DNA of 64,000 nt from Paludibacter sp. 47-17. GTDB taxonomy: Bacteria > Bacteroidota > Bacteroidia > Bacteroidales > Paludibacteraceae. The stretch lies in contig MKVT01000025.1 of NCBI GenBank assembly GCA_001898935.1, positions 79,300 to 143,299 of the forward strand. Direction: 5' to 3'. Below the pieces are notes generated by a model, which did no database searches, was not told where the DNA came from, and saw only the letters and a program-made list of their open reading frames with translations. The translations under genes were made by a program, and so were the position numbers. Positions 28,486 through 36,797 of the stretch are shown one piece after another (positions within the stretch are counted from its first letter, which is position 1; each line of letters starts with the position of its first letter).

Positions 28486-28670
28486 AATGTGTTTATTTAA
28501 TTTTGAATCTGTCAGGATGGATAGAATACGTAAAAATATCAGTCATTTCATGTGCGAATCCATACCCATCCGAGGCCCCATTCTAGGCACTCATAATAGT
28601 TTGGAAATACTAAATGCTCTTTAAGATATCTCATATTATTTTACATCACAAATAAGTGTTAAGACCAGTC
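28486..28670. other. Gap between cas3 and cas4
   Basis: 185 bp of AT-rich DNA without a gene and without a clear TAnnTTTG box on the minus strand. It marks the border between the effector module (cas8-cas7-cas5-cas3) and the adaptation module (cas4-cas1-cas2). Confidence 0.5.
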
Positions 28671-30977
28671 TTATAAAATTAAACTATCATTTTTTGTAAA
28701 ATCCTCTTCCTGTATTTGCAGGCCTAAATCGTTCGTATATTTTCGTTTGATTAAAAAATAGGATGTTTGTATGATTTTATCTTCATTTTTTGCTTCAAAT
28801 AGATGAACTTTTCTTTCTATTACTCCTGAATTTATAAAACAGGCAAAACGCTTTTTAGATATCTGAACTTTTAAAGATTCAGCTTTCACAAATTCATATT
28901 GATTGAGAAATGATTTAAATTCCATCTCATTAGCAGCGGGTAATACTTTAATCCCATCAAATTTGGAATAAAAATCTTCTTCTGACTTCTGAGAATATAC
29001 AAAAGGAGATAATTGATTTTTAATCATATCAGTTAGGACATCATATACAAAATCATATTCTTCTTTATCTTTCAGGTCCCAATCAGGATAAACAAAATCA
29101 ATGGCTCTTTGAAGGTCCTTCTCCAGAACTCTTTCACAGAACCAACTGAGGGCTTCCAAACTCCGGTCAATTATACCTTGATTAGTATAAATATAGGAAG
29201 AATCTACTTTATTCCGATTTTTAAATACGTTACATACACAAATACCTTTTTCTCTTTTTCTGTTTACACGTCCGAATCTTTGAATTAATGCATCAATAGG
29301 AGCAGGTTCAGTGTAAATCACATCATAATCAATATCCAAACTAACTTCGATAGCCTGAGTTCCGACAAGTAATTGAACATCATTTCCTTTCAAGTCTCTT
29401 TCTTTTTTATTCCTATCAGAAGCATTAAAACTACCATGAAGCAATACTTTGTTATTTGATGACAGCTCATTGTATACTATTTGCGATTGTTCTACAGTAT
29501 TACAAACAACCAATACTTTTTTCCCATTATTCAAATCTACCTGAATCAAATCTAAATTATGCGCTAATAATCCTTCATGTAGCACAATACGATGACGGGT
29601 AAATTTTTCATACAATTCGTTTTTTGCTGAAATTTCCGAATGAGCGCCAATAGCTTTTTCTAATTCTTGTTTCAAAAACCGGGGTAATGTCGCTGTCATT
29701 ATGAAAATTTTAACCCGAAAAAATTTCACAGCAAACTCAATCAACACTACGATTTGAGCAAAAATATCCGGCCGATAAGCATGTATTTCATCGAAAATAA
29801 AATAACCACCAACCCATTCAAACATTCCTTTCTCAAAGCCTTTCAGTCCGAAGATATTTTTGAGTAATTGAAATGGAGTAACGATTTTGATTGGCGTTAC
29901 AATTGTTCTGTAATTTTCTTTTATTTTGTGTGTTAAGTATTGTCTCTTTTCTTGTGAAAAGGTAGGATGTTCCTTTTCAACAAGACTCTCTAAATATTCC
30001 GTGAGTTTCCCATGAAGTAATCCCACTTTATTTTTGTTGCCAATGTCATTTCCAAGTCGTTCGTACATAGCATTGATGGAAGCTGTGAAAGGTAGGATAT
30101 AAAATACACGCCCCTGACCATTTAGTTGCATTTGTTTTTGTAGCCATAAAAAGGCAGCTTCTGTTTTGCCAGAACCTGTTGGAGCTGTAAGTATTACATT
30201 TCCTTCTTTTGTTGAAGCGTCTAGTTGGTGGGGATAAAAGTCATAACCTTTATTTTGTAGTGTTAGTCTTTTCGAAATGAGAAACTTAAAATCTTGACTT
30301 TCTAGTAATTCAATTTTTGAAATGAAGGCAGAAGACAAATGATCGCACTGTTTAAATCCTCCAGCCATTAAAAGTAAATCGAAATAGTTTGACTGTTCTA
30401 ACTTTACTGGATTTCTTATGTATTCCAATATAAACTTGCGAGGTAAATCTGAACTAATTTCGTTAAGTGTTATGCCAAACTCTTTCAGCAGATTCTTAAC
30501 GAAATCGGAATTTATATTTTGTTTAAACTCAGTTTCGAATGAAAGTTTTGACTCATTGTCAAACTCAAGCAGATAGCCATTACTGTTATCTTGCTTATAT
30601 AAATGTTCAATATGACTAAATAAAACATCATAGCTTTTATGGTGTCCGGCAACTACTTGTTTTATCATCTTTTTGTCGAGATCGGAATTTTCTAATCCGT
30701 CGATAAATGGAATTGAATATAATTCATGTCGTTGCCTTAACCATTTATGCTGTTTACTACGTAACATGCGTTGAAAGTCCGAATGTGCTTTTCCTAAGTC
30801 GTGGCAAACAATACACAGATAAAGCAAATCCCAAAAATGTTCAAGATCTGCTACTGGTAAGTTTGGAAAGCCTTTTTTTAGGTTTTCCAATACTTTTAAT
30901 CCATCTTCTATATGTCGTTTTAAAGTAACCTGAGGTTCTGATTTTGCCAGAACCTCAGATAAATTTATACTAATCAT
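28671..30977 (-). CDS. cas3: CRISPR helicase-nuclease Cas3
   Basis: A 768-residue protein from the ATG at 30977, chosen because it overlaps the cas5 end by only 8 bp; an upstream codon at 31043 would overlap far more. The HD nuclease domain is N-terminal (His near residue 22, HDLGKAHSDF at 59-68). The helicase follows with Walker A APTGSGKT (265-272), DEIH (396-399) and QRFGRVNRK near residue 565. Cas3 is recruited by Cascade and shreds the target strand. All key residues seem intact. The gene is strongly AT-rich. Confidence 0.95.
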   Translation of the reverse strand: MISINLSEVLAKSEPQVTLKRHIEDGLKVLENLKKGFPNLPVADLEHFWDLLYLCIVCHDLGKAHSDFQRMLRSKQHKWLRQRHELYSIPFIDGLENSDLDKKMIKQVVAGHHKSYDVLFSHIEHLYKQDNSNGYLLEFDNESKLSFETEFKQNINSDFVKNLLKEFGITLNEISSDLPRKFILEYIRNPVKLEQSNYFDLLLMAGGFKQCDHLSSAFISKIELLESQDFKFLISKRLTLQNKGYDFYPHQLDASTKEGNVILTAPTGSGKTEAAFLWLQKQMQLNGQGRVFYILPFTASINAMYERLGNDIGNKNKVGLLHGKLTEYLESLVEKEHPTFSQEKRQYLTHKIKENYRTIVTPIKIVTPFQLLKNIFGLKGFEKGMFEWVGGYFIFDEIHAYRPDIFAQIVVLIEFAVKFFRVKIFIMTATLPRFLKQELEKAIGAHSEISAKNELYEKFTRHRIVLHEGLLAHNLDLIQVDLNNGKKVLVVCNTVEQSQIVYNELSSNNKVLLHGSFNASDRNKKERDLKGNDVQLLVGTQAIEVSLDIDYDVIYTEPAPIDALIQRFGRVNRKREKGICVCNVFKNRNKVDSSYIYTNQGIIDRSLEALSWFCERVLEKDLQRAIDFVYPDWDLKDKEEYDFVYDVLTDMIKNQLSPFVYSQKSEEDFYSKFDGIKVLPAANEMEFKSFLNQYEFVKAESLKVQISKKRFACFINSGVIERKVHLFEAKNEDKIIQTSYFLIKRKYTNDLGLQIQEEDFTKNDSLIL

Positions 30978-31653
30978 AATATGAACTAAAATCAAGTTCG
31001 TGAAAATAGATATGAACCTCTTTCCCGTCCTTGGGATAATCAATGTATGCAGTAAGATTCGTTTGTCCGTCAGCAGAATTACAACTTACGACCGAGTAGG
31101 CTTCCGTTCCCAAATTATAACGGGGAATAGTAGCTGAAAAGTATTTTGGTAAAGGCTGAATAACTCCAGGAAGAAAATTCCCAATCAATGGAATTATCTG
31201 TCCTTTTATTTTTTCAGCATTATGTATTTCTTTCAAATCTACTTCCTCAATACTATTTACAGTTGCTAAATCATTGGAACGACCTAATAGTAAAGGATAA
31301 ACAGGCAAACGAAAGTAATCTACCAATTCATTATTCTGTAAATAGAGAATCAAATGATTATTAAACATAAATTCTCTGTGTATTACGTTCGATTTTGTCG
31401 TATTCTTTGGATAACCTCTATCATGTGCTTCTATTTGATAAATGGTTTCTAAGTCTGTTTGTTTGGCTTCAAATTCAAAGTAATAACCAATTTTTAATTT
31501 GTCATACTTTATATATTTTCCTGCTGCTGCATTAATTAGCCCCAAAACTGTACTAATAGGTGGCACTTCGAGTGTTGGTTGAAAGCCCGATATAATATTG
31601 GGATATTTAAAGCTCGAAGTCCACGCAGTTATGTCAATTTTGAAAACTTTCAT
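30970..31653 (-). CDS. cas5: Cascade subunit Cas5 (type I-B)
   Basis: A 227-residue RAMP protein. The N-terminal segment MKVFKIDITAWTSSFKYPN and the LEVPPISTVLGLINAAAGKY block fit Cas5t/Cas5b. It caps the 5' handle of the crRNA in Cascade. One base separates it from cas7 and it overlaps cas3 by 8 bp, so translation is probably coupled. AT-rich like its neighbours. Confidence 0.93.
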   Translation of the reverse strand: MKVFKIDITAWTSSFKYPNIISGFQPTLEVPPISTVLGLINAAAGKYIKYDKLKIGYYFEFEAKQTDLETIYQIEAHDRGYPKNTTKSNVIHREFMFNNHLILYLQNNELVDYFRLPVYPLLLGRSNDLATVNSIEEVDLKEIHNAEKIKGQIIPLIGNFLPGVIQPLPKYFSATIPRYNLGTEAYSVVSCNSADGQTNLTAYIDYPKDGKEVHIYFHELDFSSYYD

Positions 31654-31654
31654 A

Positions 31655-32719
31655 CTATAATTGGATTTTCAATTGTTCTGTATACTGGTCAATAGCTTCA
31701 TTTATAGAAAGAACTTTTACATTCGAAAACGTGGTTTCTAAAGCTTTTAAACTATTTGCTTTTTCATCTAAGAATCCGCTTCTGCGGCCTATAAAAACAG
31801 TTCCTTCAATATTATTGCGATAATCAGACAATATTTCTGTCAAGGCGTCAATATTTAAGTCTACTATATCGTTATCTTTTCCGCTTGCTGATGCAATGTG
31901 AGAGAATGGGTGATTTCCACTGTTTAAAGTTGCAAGAATTATAAATTTTGGAGTCACATCGCCCATATTATTTGTCTGCATGGCTCCACCTGATATGAAT
32001 TTTAAACTTTGAATTGTTTCTACTATTCTTTTTTGACGTACACTATTTTCTAATCGAACTAACTTGTAAGGATTTCCCTTTTCATCCTTCAAAAAGTTAT
32101 CATCTACTTCTCTCGCGCCATTTTCTAAAGCTTCTTTCTTTAATGCGTCAGTCAGATTCTTAAATCCCGTTTTATTATAAGTAGCAAATGTTCCAGCTTG
32201 TTCTAAATCAAGACTGAACATTCCTTTCATTATAGCACTATATTCTTGTTTTCCGTAAGGAACTGAATCACCATCCTGACGAGCCATGCTCGACCAATTT
32301 TCAACCGGACGAACCGATCCTACCGAAACCAGAACCGAGTTTTTCAATGGTGATATGCGAGTTACAGTAACATTTTCTTTTTTTACTTTTCCTTTATCAT
32401 CGGTTACTTCTTCTGTTGCAGCCTTCATATATCCGAAAATGTCATCATCGGCATATTTAATTGGGTTTGCTGCCGTAAATGCAATTTTTGAATCTCGTGT
32501 AATTGGTGACAACTCCCAATTAAAGGTTTTTTGTAGGGTATCACGCCACCAATAACGCCACGCTTGTCCCGATACATAAACATAGCTTTTACCTTCTTTA
32601 TAAATACGTTTTGTCCCTACTGCGTTATCAAAGTTGCTTTGTGTGTTTTTTCCTGCATTGTTCAATGCAACAACATCCACGTCAATAAGGATAAATCCTT
32701 GTGATTTTAAGTTACTCAT
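31655..32719 (-). CDS. cas7: Cascade backbone Cas7, Cst2/DevR family
   Basis: A 354-residue Cas7 of the Cst2/DevR family. The opening QGFILIDVDVVALNNAGK and the SGQAWRYWWRDTL segment are typical. Several copies form the backbone along the crRNA spacer; their thumbs flip out every sixth base of the guide. This property matters for the mismatch pattern of the guide RNA at 34521. It lies 23 bp after cas8. Confidence 0.93.
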   Translation of the reverse strand: MSNLKSQGFILIDVDVVALNNAGKNTQSNFDNAVGTKRIYKEGKSYVYVSGQAWRYWWRDTLQKTFNWELSPITRDSKIAFTAANPIKYADDDIFGYMKAATEEVTDDKGKVKKENVTVTRISPLKNSVLVSVGSVRPVENWSSMARQDGDSVPYGKQEYSAIMKGMFSLDLEQAGTFATYNKTGFKNLTDALKKEALENGAREVDDNFLKDEKGNPYKLVRLENSVRQKRIVETIQSLKFISGGAMQTNNMGDVTPKFIILATLNSGNHPFSHIASASGKDNDIVDLNIDALTEILSDYRNNIEGTVFIGRRSGFLDEKANSLKALETTFSNVKVLSINEAIDQYTEQLKIQL

Positions 32720-32742
32720 GTTATTTTGAATTTAAATTTAAA

Positions 32743-34353
32743 TTAATTTTCGTTTAAGTCAGTTTCTTCAGTTTCAATACTTGATAATTCAGCCTCGACA
32801 TGAATGTTTTTGGCATGTAGCTCTTGGTAAATCGCAAAAAGTAAAATGTCACGAATGTCTTTCCAGAAAACATCATCCGGGAAAAGATAATAAACCAACT
32901 CTTCCATAGTAATAATGGTTTCTTTTGCACCATCTTTATAGTTCTTTGCAACTACATTTTTCAAAAAGAAGCGTCGCAATTCATACGCACTTTTGTACCC
33001 ATCCAAAGCTTTAATACTTTTCTTTATAGCTTCTTCATCTGTATTGGTAAGGAAAAGAGCTAATTCTTTGATTTTGTTTAATGTTTCGTGTTTCATATTT
33101 TGAACGTTTATTAGATATTTTTCAATAATTGCAAAATTGAATTTATGAGTGACACCCCAATTGACAAATAATCTTAAAAGAGATTTGCCATTAAGTAGGT
33201 TTTCCAATATGATATTTCGCCACAGTTTATAATCGTCAAATGTAATCTGATGTGTTTCGTCTTTTTTTGTTATTTCATAGCTTGAAGTCATCGCATTATA
33301 TTTAGCACCTTTATGTTTAGAATTCTTGTAATGAGATAACAAAAAAGGTTGCCAATCAGCTTTCAATGTCGCAACTTGACAAGTTGAATAAAACCTGAAT
33401 ATTGATGAAGGAAGTTTATAAATAACTATTTCGGGACTTGCCCCGAAATTTGTAAAATGATATAAACCTAACGAAACACCTCTGTATTCGTCAGTCGCTT
33501 CTTTGATTTTATTGATAAGGAGATCATCTACAAACTGAAATAATGCGTTTGCAGGAATGCCATATTCTGATTTCAAAACACCTTCTGAAGAAGATGTTGC
33601 TAAATTTGCCAAGTTTGCTTCGCAATTCCTTTTGACGAAAAAATCATTTACTTCTGCTGAATTGCTTTGAATGATAGCAATTCGTCCTCCAATAAAGATT
33701 GAACCAAAAGGAATAAAAAACATCCGGATTATCATTTCTTTAGAAAGCATCATCCCGAACTGAAAATTATGATGGAAATTGACAAAAGTTCCTGAACCGG
33801 ACATTAATGAATTGTCTCGACCTGCTTTAAATAGTTTTGTCTTTCGTCCCGTTATCCGGCAATATCCTTCTTCGCAGGTTGTCGTTTCATTTATAAGAGA
33901 ATTGAAATACTTTATAGTTTCTTTAATTTTCACATCTCCTTTATAAGCCGGTTGTGTAATTGCAGAGTTAAGAAAGAAAGGGTTTATCTTTCCTTCCCAT
34001 TTATTGACATATATTTTTGCTATGTAGTCAATTAATTCCAAAATTTCCTTTTCCGGATGTTTTCCCATAAGATATTTAATCACATATCCGCCTACGTCAG
34101 CAAATGGATCTCCAGTTAGTCGTGTTAGCCAATCATAATCAATGGTTGTAATTTCTTTCATGTTGTTATTTTTATTAATTTCTTCAATAAATACACTTGC
34201 ATAAACACACCAGCCTTCGCAATAATCAAAATCCAAAATATCTTGATCTGAATATCCTTGATTTTTCAAATCATTCACTTTCCATTTTATATTGAAGATT
34301 GTATCTTCATCTGAAAATATATGTCCATCTTCAATTCTCATTAATGTCTCCAT
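32743..34353 (-). CDS. cas8: Cascade large subunit Cas8, Cst1 (CXXC-CXXC) family
   Basis: A 536-residue large subunit of the type I-B Tneap kind. The central block CEEGYCRITGRKTKLF followed by SLMSGSGTFVNFHHNFQFG and FFIPFGSIFIGGRIAIIQS aligns with the Cst1 zinc-finger region. In most Cst1 proteins this block has two CXXC pairs; here the first is CxxxxC and the second (expected near LCxxC) reads MLSKEMIIR without cysteine. Cas8 recognises the PAM in Cascade. The start at 34353 is about 20 bp after the expected transcription start. Confidence 0.88.
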   Translation of the reverse strand: METLMRIEDGHIFSDEDTIFNIKWKVNDLKNQGYSDQDILDFDYCEGWCVYASVFIEEINKNNNMKEITTIDYDWLTRLTGDPFADVGGYVIKYLMGKHPEKEILELIDYIAKIYVNKWEGKINPFFLNSAITQPAYKGDVKIKETIKYFNSLINETTTCEEGYCRITGRKTKLFKAGRDNSLMSGSGTFVNFHHNFQFGMMLSKEMIIRMFFIPFGSIFIGGRIAIIQSNSAEVNDFFVKRNCEANLANLATSSSEGVLKSEYGIPANALFQFVDDLLINKIKEATDEYRGVSLGLYHFTNFGASPEIVIYKLPSSIFRFYSTCQVATLKADWQPFLLSHYKNSKHKGAKYNAMTSSYEITKKDETHQITFDDYKLWRNIILENLLNGKSLLRLFVNWGVTHKFNFAIIEKYLINVQNMKHETLNKIKELALFLTNTDEEAIKKSIKALDGYKSAYELRRFFLKNVVAKNYKDGAKETIITMEELVYYLFPDDVFWKDIRDILLFAIYQELHAKNIHVEAELSSIETEETDLNEN

Positions 34354-34380
34354 TTGTGTCGATTAATAATATTATCAGCA

Positions 34381-34411
34381 CAAATATAGATATTTTATTT
34401 ATAAAAACAAT
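34381..34411 (-). promoter_or_regulatory. Promoter of the cas8-cas7-cas5-cas3 operon
   Basis: On the minus strand ATTG (complement of 34408-34411) is 19 bp from a perfect -7 box TATATTTG (complement of 34381-34388). Transcription would start near 34374, giving a leader of about 20 nt before the cas8 ATG at 34353. Confidence 0.75.
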
Positions 34412-34449
34412 CCTATGAATAAAAAACAATTAAAATTGAATATGTTTTT
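34412..34449 (+). promoter_or_regulatory. Putative Cascade target site between divergent promoters
   Basis: The sequence from 34415, ATGAATAAAAAACAATTAA, matches the first 19 nt of the spacer-like segment of the guide RNA (from 34521) at every position except 6 and 12. Positions 22-24 match again after mismatches at 20 and 21. It is preceded by CCT (34412-34414), a plausible type I-B PAM. The site lies between the -33 element of the cas8 promoter (34408-34411) and that of the guide promoter (34451-34454), so a bound Cascade would cover both. Confidence 0.65.
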
Positions 34450-34450
34450 T

Positions 34451-34481
34451 ATTGTGTTTTATAGAATTTGATTTATCTTTG
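34451..34481 (+). promoter_or_regulatory. Promoter of the crRNA-like RNA
   Basis: ATTG (34451-34454) is 19 bp from a perfect -7 box TATCTTTG (34474-34481). Transcription would start near 34488, a few bases before the degenerate repeat. The layout is the same as in the divergent cas8 promoter. Confidence 0.75.
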
Positions 34482-34490
34482 CATCATATA

Positions 34491-34520
34491 TGTAATCGAA
34501 CCAGTGATTGGAATTGAAAG
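34491..34520 (+). repeat. Degenerate CRISPR repeat in the guide RNA gene
   Basis: Reads TGTAATC, GAACCAG, TGATT, GGAATTGAAAG in order. The array repeat on its transcribed strand has TTTAATT, GAACCAG, AA, GGAATTGAAAT. So the blocks TAAT, GAACCAG and GGAATTGAAA are kept, the middle is three bases longer and the last base differs. It points opposite to the array. Confidence 0.75.
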
Positions 34521-34550
34521 ATGAAAAAAAATCAATTAATTTTGTGATTT

Positions 34551-34588
34551 GATCCCCTCTTCAGTTTTTTGGAGAGGGGATTTTTCTC
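34551..34588 (+). terminator. Intrinsic terminator of the guide RNA
   Basis: ATCCCCTCTTC (34552-34562) pairs with GGAGAGGGGAT (34571-34581) with one wobble and an 8-nt loop. T5 follows (34581-34585). The T run is on the plus-strand side, so it ends the plus-strand transcript. Confidence 0.85.
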
Positions 34589-34673
34589 AAAACCTGATTT
34601 TGATTTTTTAACAAAACCTCATATTCTCTTATATGTTAATTATGTTTCTTTCTTATTCTTAAAAAATCCTGTC

Positions 34674-35444
34674 TCATCCCTCCCCCACGCACCCAAACCC
34701 CATGCTTCCTTTCTCACCCAATCCGCTGTTCCACATCACTTTCAGCAACTCATCATCAGCTTTCAGCTTAAACCGAAATGTATAGCCCCGGATTTTAGTC
34801 TGGTAGGGCGTGCCGGTTTTGATGCTCACTAATTTCGAGATGGGTTTCGAAAGCAGTTTCAGTTCGAAAGTGTCGGAGCCTGTATAGTCGTGTCCGTGGT
34901 ATGCGGCGTATTTGTTTTTCAGGTTGCGGAGCATGGCTTCACGGGCGTAAGGACTGTCGGGCGATTCGTAAAAGATCTGGTTTGTTTCGGGTATGTGCCG
35001 GGCAATGCAAACGGGCGAAAGGGTGGTGAAGACCGTGTCGGTGGTAAAAACGGGTTCGGCCATCAGTTCGATACCGGTAACGCGGAATTGCACCTTCGAT
35101 TGGCGGTCGCCAAGGGTGAAAACCTGCTCGGAGAAGAGCCCGCGGATGAATTCTTCGGTCGATCGCCCGGGCAGGAAAGCAATTTGCCACTCCACAGTGG
35201 GCGATTCGATCATCAGCCGGTCACCGGCGATGTTGTACTTCGGAACATGGAGATGTGAGAACGTGAACAGGCGAAACTGCTTGTTATCGGCAATAAATCC
35301 GTTCTGGTGCAACCAGGTGGAATATTGGGCGTCCGAACGATGAATGGCAGCATAAACAAAGGACGATAGTTCGTACTGGTAATTAATGGGTAATGTGTTG
35401 CCGAAAATGGAGGTGTCTGGCACTAATTGTAACGAAAATCTCAT
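34674..35444 (-). CDS. cas6: CRISPR RNA endonuclease Cas6
   Basis: A 256-residue RAMP protein ending in the glycine-rich loop GLGEKGSMGFG (about 241-251), typical of Cas6. It cuts repeat RNA eight bases before the spacer, leaving the ATTGAAAN handle. Its base composition is close to the chromosome, unlike the AT-rich cas8-cas3 block. It is separated from cas8 by the 320-bp guide-RNA region. A weak promoter (TAATATTG, complement of 35479-35486) lies upstream. It should process both the array transcript and the degenerate repeat of the guide RNA. Confidence 0.92.
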   Translation of the reverse strand: MRFSLQLVPDTSIFGNTLPINYQYELSSFVYAAIHRSDAQYSTWLHQNGFIADNKQFRLFTFSHLHVPKYNIAGDRLMIESPTVEWQIAFLPGRSTEEFIRGLFSEQVFTLGDRQSKVQFRVTGIELMAEPVFTTDTVFTTLSPVCIARHIPETNQIFYESPDSPYAREAMLRNLKNKYAAYHGHDYTGSDTFELKLLSKPISKLVSIKTGTPYQTKIRGYTFRFKLKADDELLKVMWNSGLGEKGSMGFGCVGEG

Positions 35445-35686
35445 GGTAAACAGGTTTTATTAAATAATTTAAGAAAGGCAATATTAGTGTTTTTTAATTG
35501 TATGGCAATGCAATACAAAAAAAAGTTATCAACATGTTCGCTATGCATGCCGGCTCCTGAGGCGACTACGTTCGATTGATACCGGCCATGTTTGCAAAAC
35601 CGGTTGTGATAAGCCGACGGCCAGCTAGTTGCAGAGTACTTGCTGTAGAGCGCAGAATCCGTTTTGATGCGGCCGAACTTTACTGA

Positions 35687-36751
35687 TCAGGTCAACTGCT
35701 CCAAGATTCTTTTTTCTGCGCTTTCTACCCACTTCCTGAATTCAGGCGATGGCTGATAGTGGGGGATGTAATTTTGTAGTACGCTCAGGTCGAAACCTGT
35801 ATTCCCGATACCTGCACCAGCTCGTTCTGCGTCTATCATATTACAGTATTGTTCAATATGAGCAGGTACCATCATTACGGGTTTGCCCAGGTACATAGCC
35901 TCACATACCGATTCGAAACCGGCTGTTGAAGCGTACGCTTTGCATGTTGCCAATACTTCCAGAAAATGCCGGTCGTTTAGCTTCGAGAAACTTAAACTGG
36001 CATCGACGACCTCCGTGGTAGCGTCCTGACTGCGATCGCTGAAAAAGTGCAGTTGTTGTCCGGGATTATTGCGATGCCACTCCTGAATCTGATCTTCAAA
36101 AGCAGGATTTACAATGTAACCGGCAATAACATCCTCGTTCCGTGTTTCCAGTGCGAATACTTCTTCTCTGATCAGAGGGGGTATGATGGTTATCTTCCCT
36201 GAATTGTAACGGGGTGGCGAACCCAGCGATAGGGCCAGAATTTTGTCGGCCCGCCGGCAGGTTAAGCGGCTATAATACAAAAAGGCCGATATTTCGGGTT
36301 TACGTGGCTTGGGAAATCGAAAATGGGGGTGCAGGAAGAAGTACTGGTGCCCGATACAGATAAACATCGTTTTTGGTTTTTTAATCTCAAAAAGCAGGCT
36401 TATTATCAATTCGTAGAAATTGATTACTACATCGGGTTCGTATTCTTCAATCTTTTTATCCAGAAATTTGTAGCTATTCAGGAAACGGGGCGATTTTTTA
36501 AAAGCGGTAATAACAGATTTCAGTAACGATACCTTCACATTTTTTTCGACAGGAAGTAAATGAGGACTATCGAAGGTTTCCACTTTACATGCCGTTCTTT
36601 CGACGAAATAGGCAGGTATCCTTACGTCATTGTTTTTTCCTACCAGTATTCCCGTCACTTCATGTCCATTCTTTCGGAGTATATTGCTCAGTACTATGGC
36701 CTGTGTCAGATGACCGCGGCCTTCGCCCTGTACTACAAAAAGATACTTCAT
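35687..36751 (-). CDS. Glycosyltransferase, MurG-like fold
   Basis: About 354 residues from the ATG at 36751, which gives MKYLFVVQGEGRGHLTQA, a typical N-terminal nucleotide-sugar glycosyltransferase start with a Gly-rich loop and His. The second half contains a donor-binding region with the STAGFESVCEAMYLGKPVMMVP block (about 290-310). The ORF is open to 36823, but the extra residues look non-native. It lies 46 bp downstream of an LpxH-like phosphoesterase, also on the minus strand, and probably acts on a lipid or envelope sugar. Acceptor unknown. Confidence 0.82.
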   Translation of the reverse strand: MKYLFVVQGEGRGHLTQAIVLSNILRKNGHEVTGILVGKNNDVRIPAYFVERTACKVETFDSPHLLPVEKNVKVSLLKSVITAFKKSPRFLNSYKFLDKKIEEYEPDVVINFYELIISLLFEIKKPKTMFICIGHQYFFLHPHFRFPKPRKPEISAFLYYSRLTCRRADKILALSLGSPPRYNSGKITIIPPLIREEVFALETRNEDVIAGYIVNPAFEDQIQEWHRNNPGQQLHFFSDRSQDATTEVVDASLSFSKLNDRHFLEVLATCKAYASTAGFESVCEAMYLGKPVMMVPAHIEQYCNMIDAERAGAGIGNTGFDLSVLQNYIPHYQPSPEFRKWVESAEKRILEQLT

Positions 36752-36797
36752 TTCGCGTATGCTGTATTGTTTATTGATAGTTGAATATAAAGGTACG

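Larger units (their letters stand above)
34488..34588 (+). ncRNA. crRNA-like guide RNA (CreR/CreA-type candidate) between cas8 and cas6
   Basis: A transcript of about 100 nt is bounded by a good promoter and an intrinsic terminator. Its 5' part (34491-34520) is a degenerate copy of the array repeat ending in the handle ATTGAAAG (canonical ATTGAAAT). It is followed by a spacer-like segment from 34521, ATGAAAAAAAATCAATTAA and on, running into the terminator stem at about 34551. No second repeat is seen, so the terminator hairpin would form the 3' end. Established: CreA and CreR RNAs of other type I systems are crRNA-like, arise near cas genes and direct Cascade to a promoter by limited pairing. 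Inferred: this RNA directs Cascade to 34415-34438 and represses the cas operon and itself. No toxin gene like creT is apparent. Confidence 0.7.

Noticed and set aside
34589..34673. Possible creT-like minigene next to the guide RNA (minus-strand ATG with three codons before a stop)
   Set aside because: No promoter box in the right place and no run of rare codons was seen; a chance mini-frame in AT-rich DNA is more likely.
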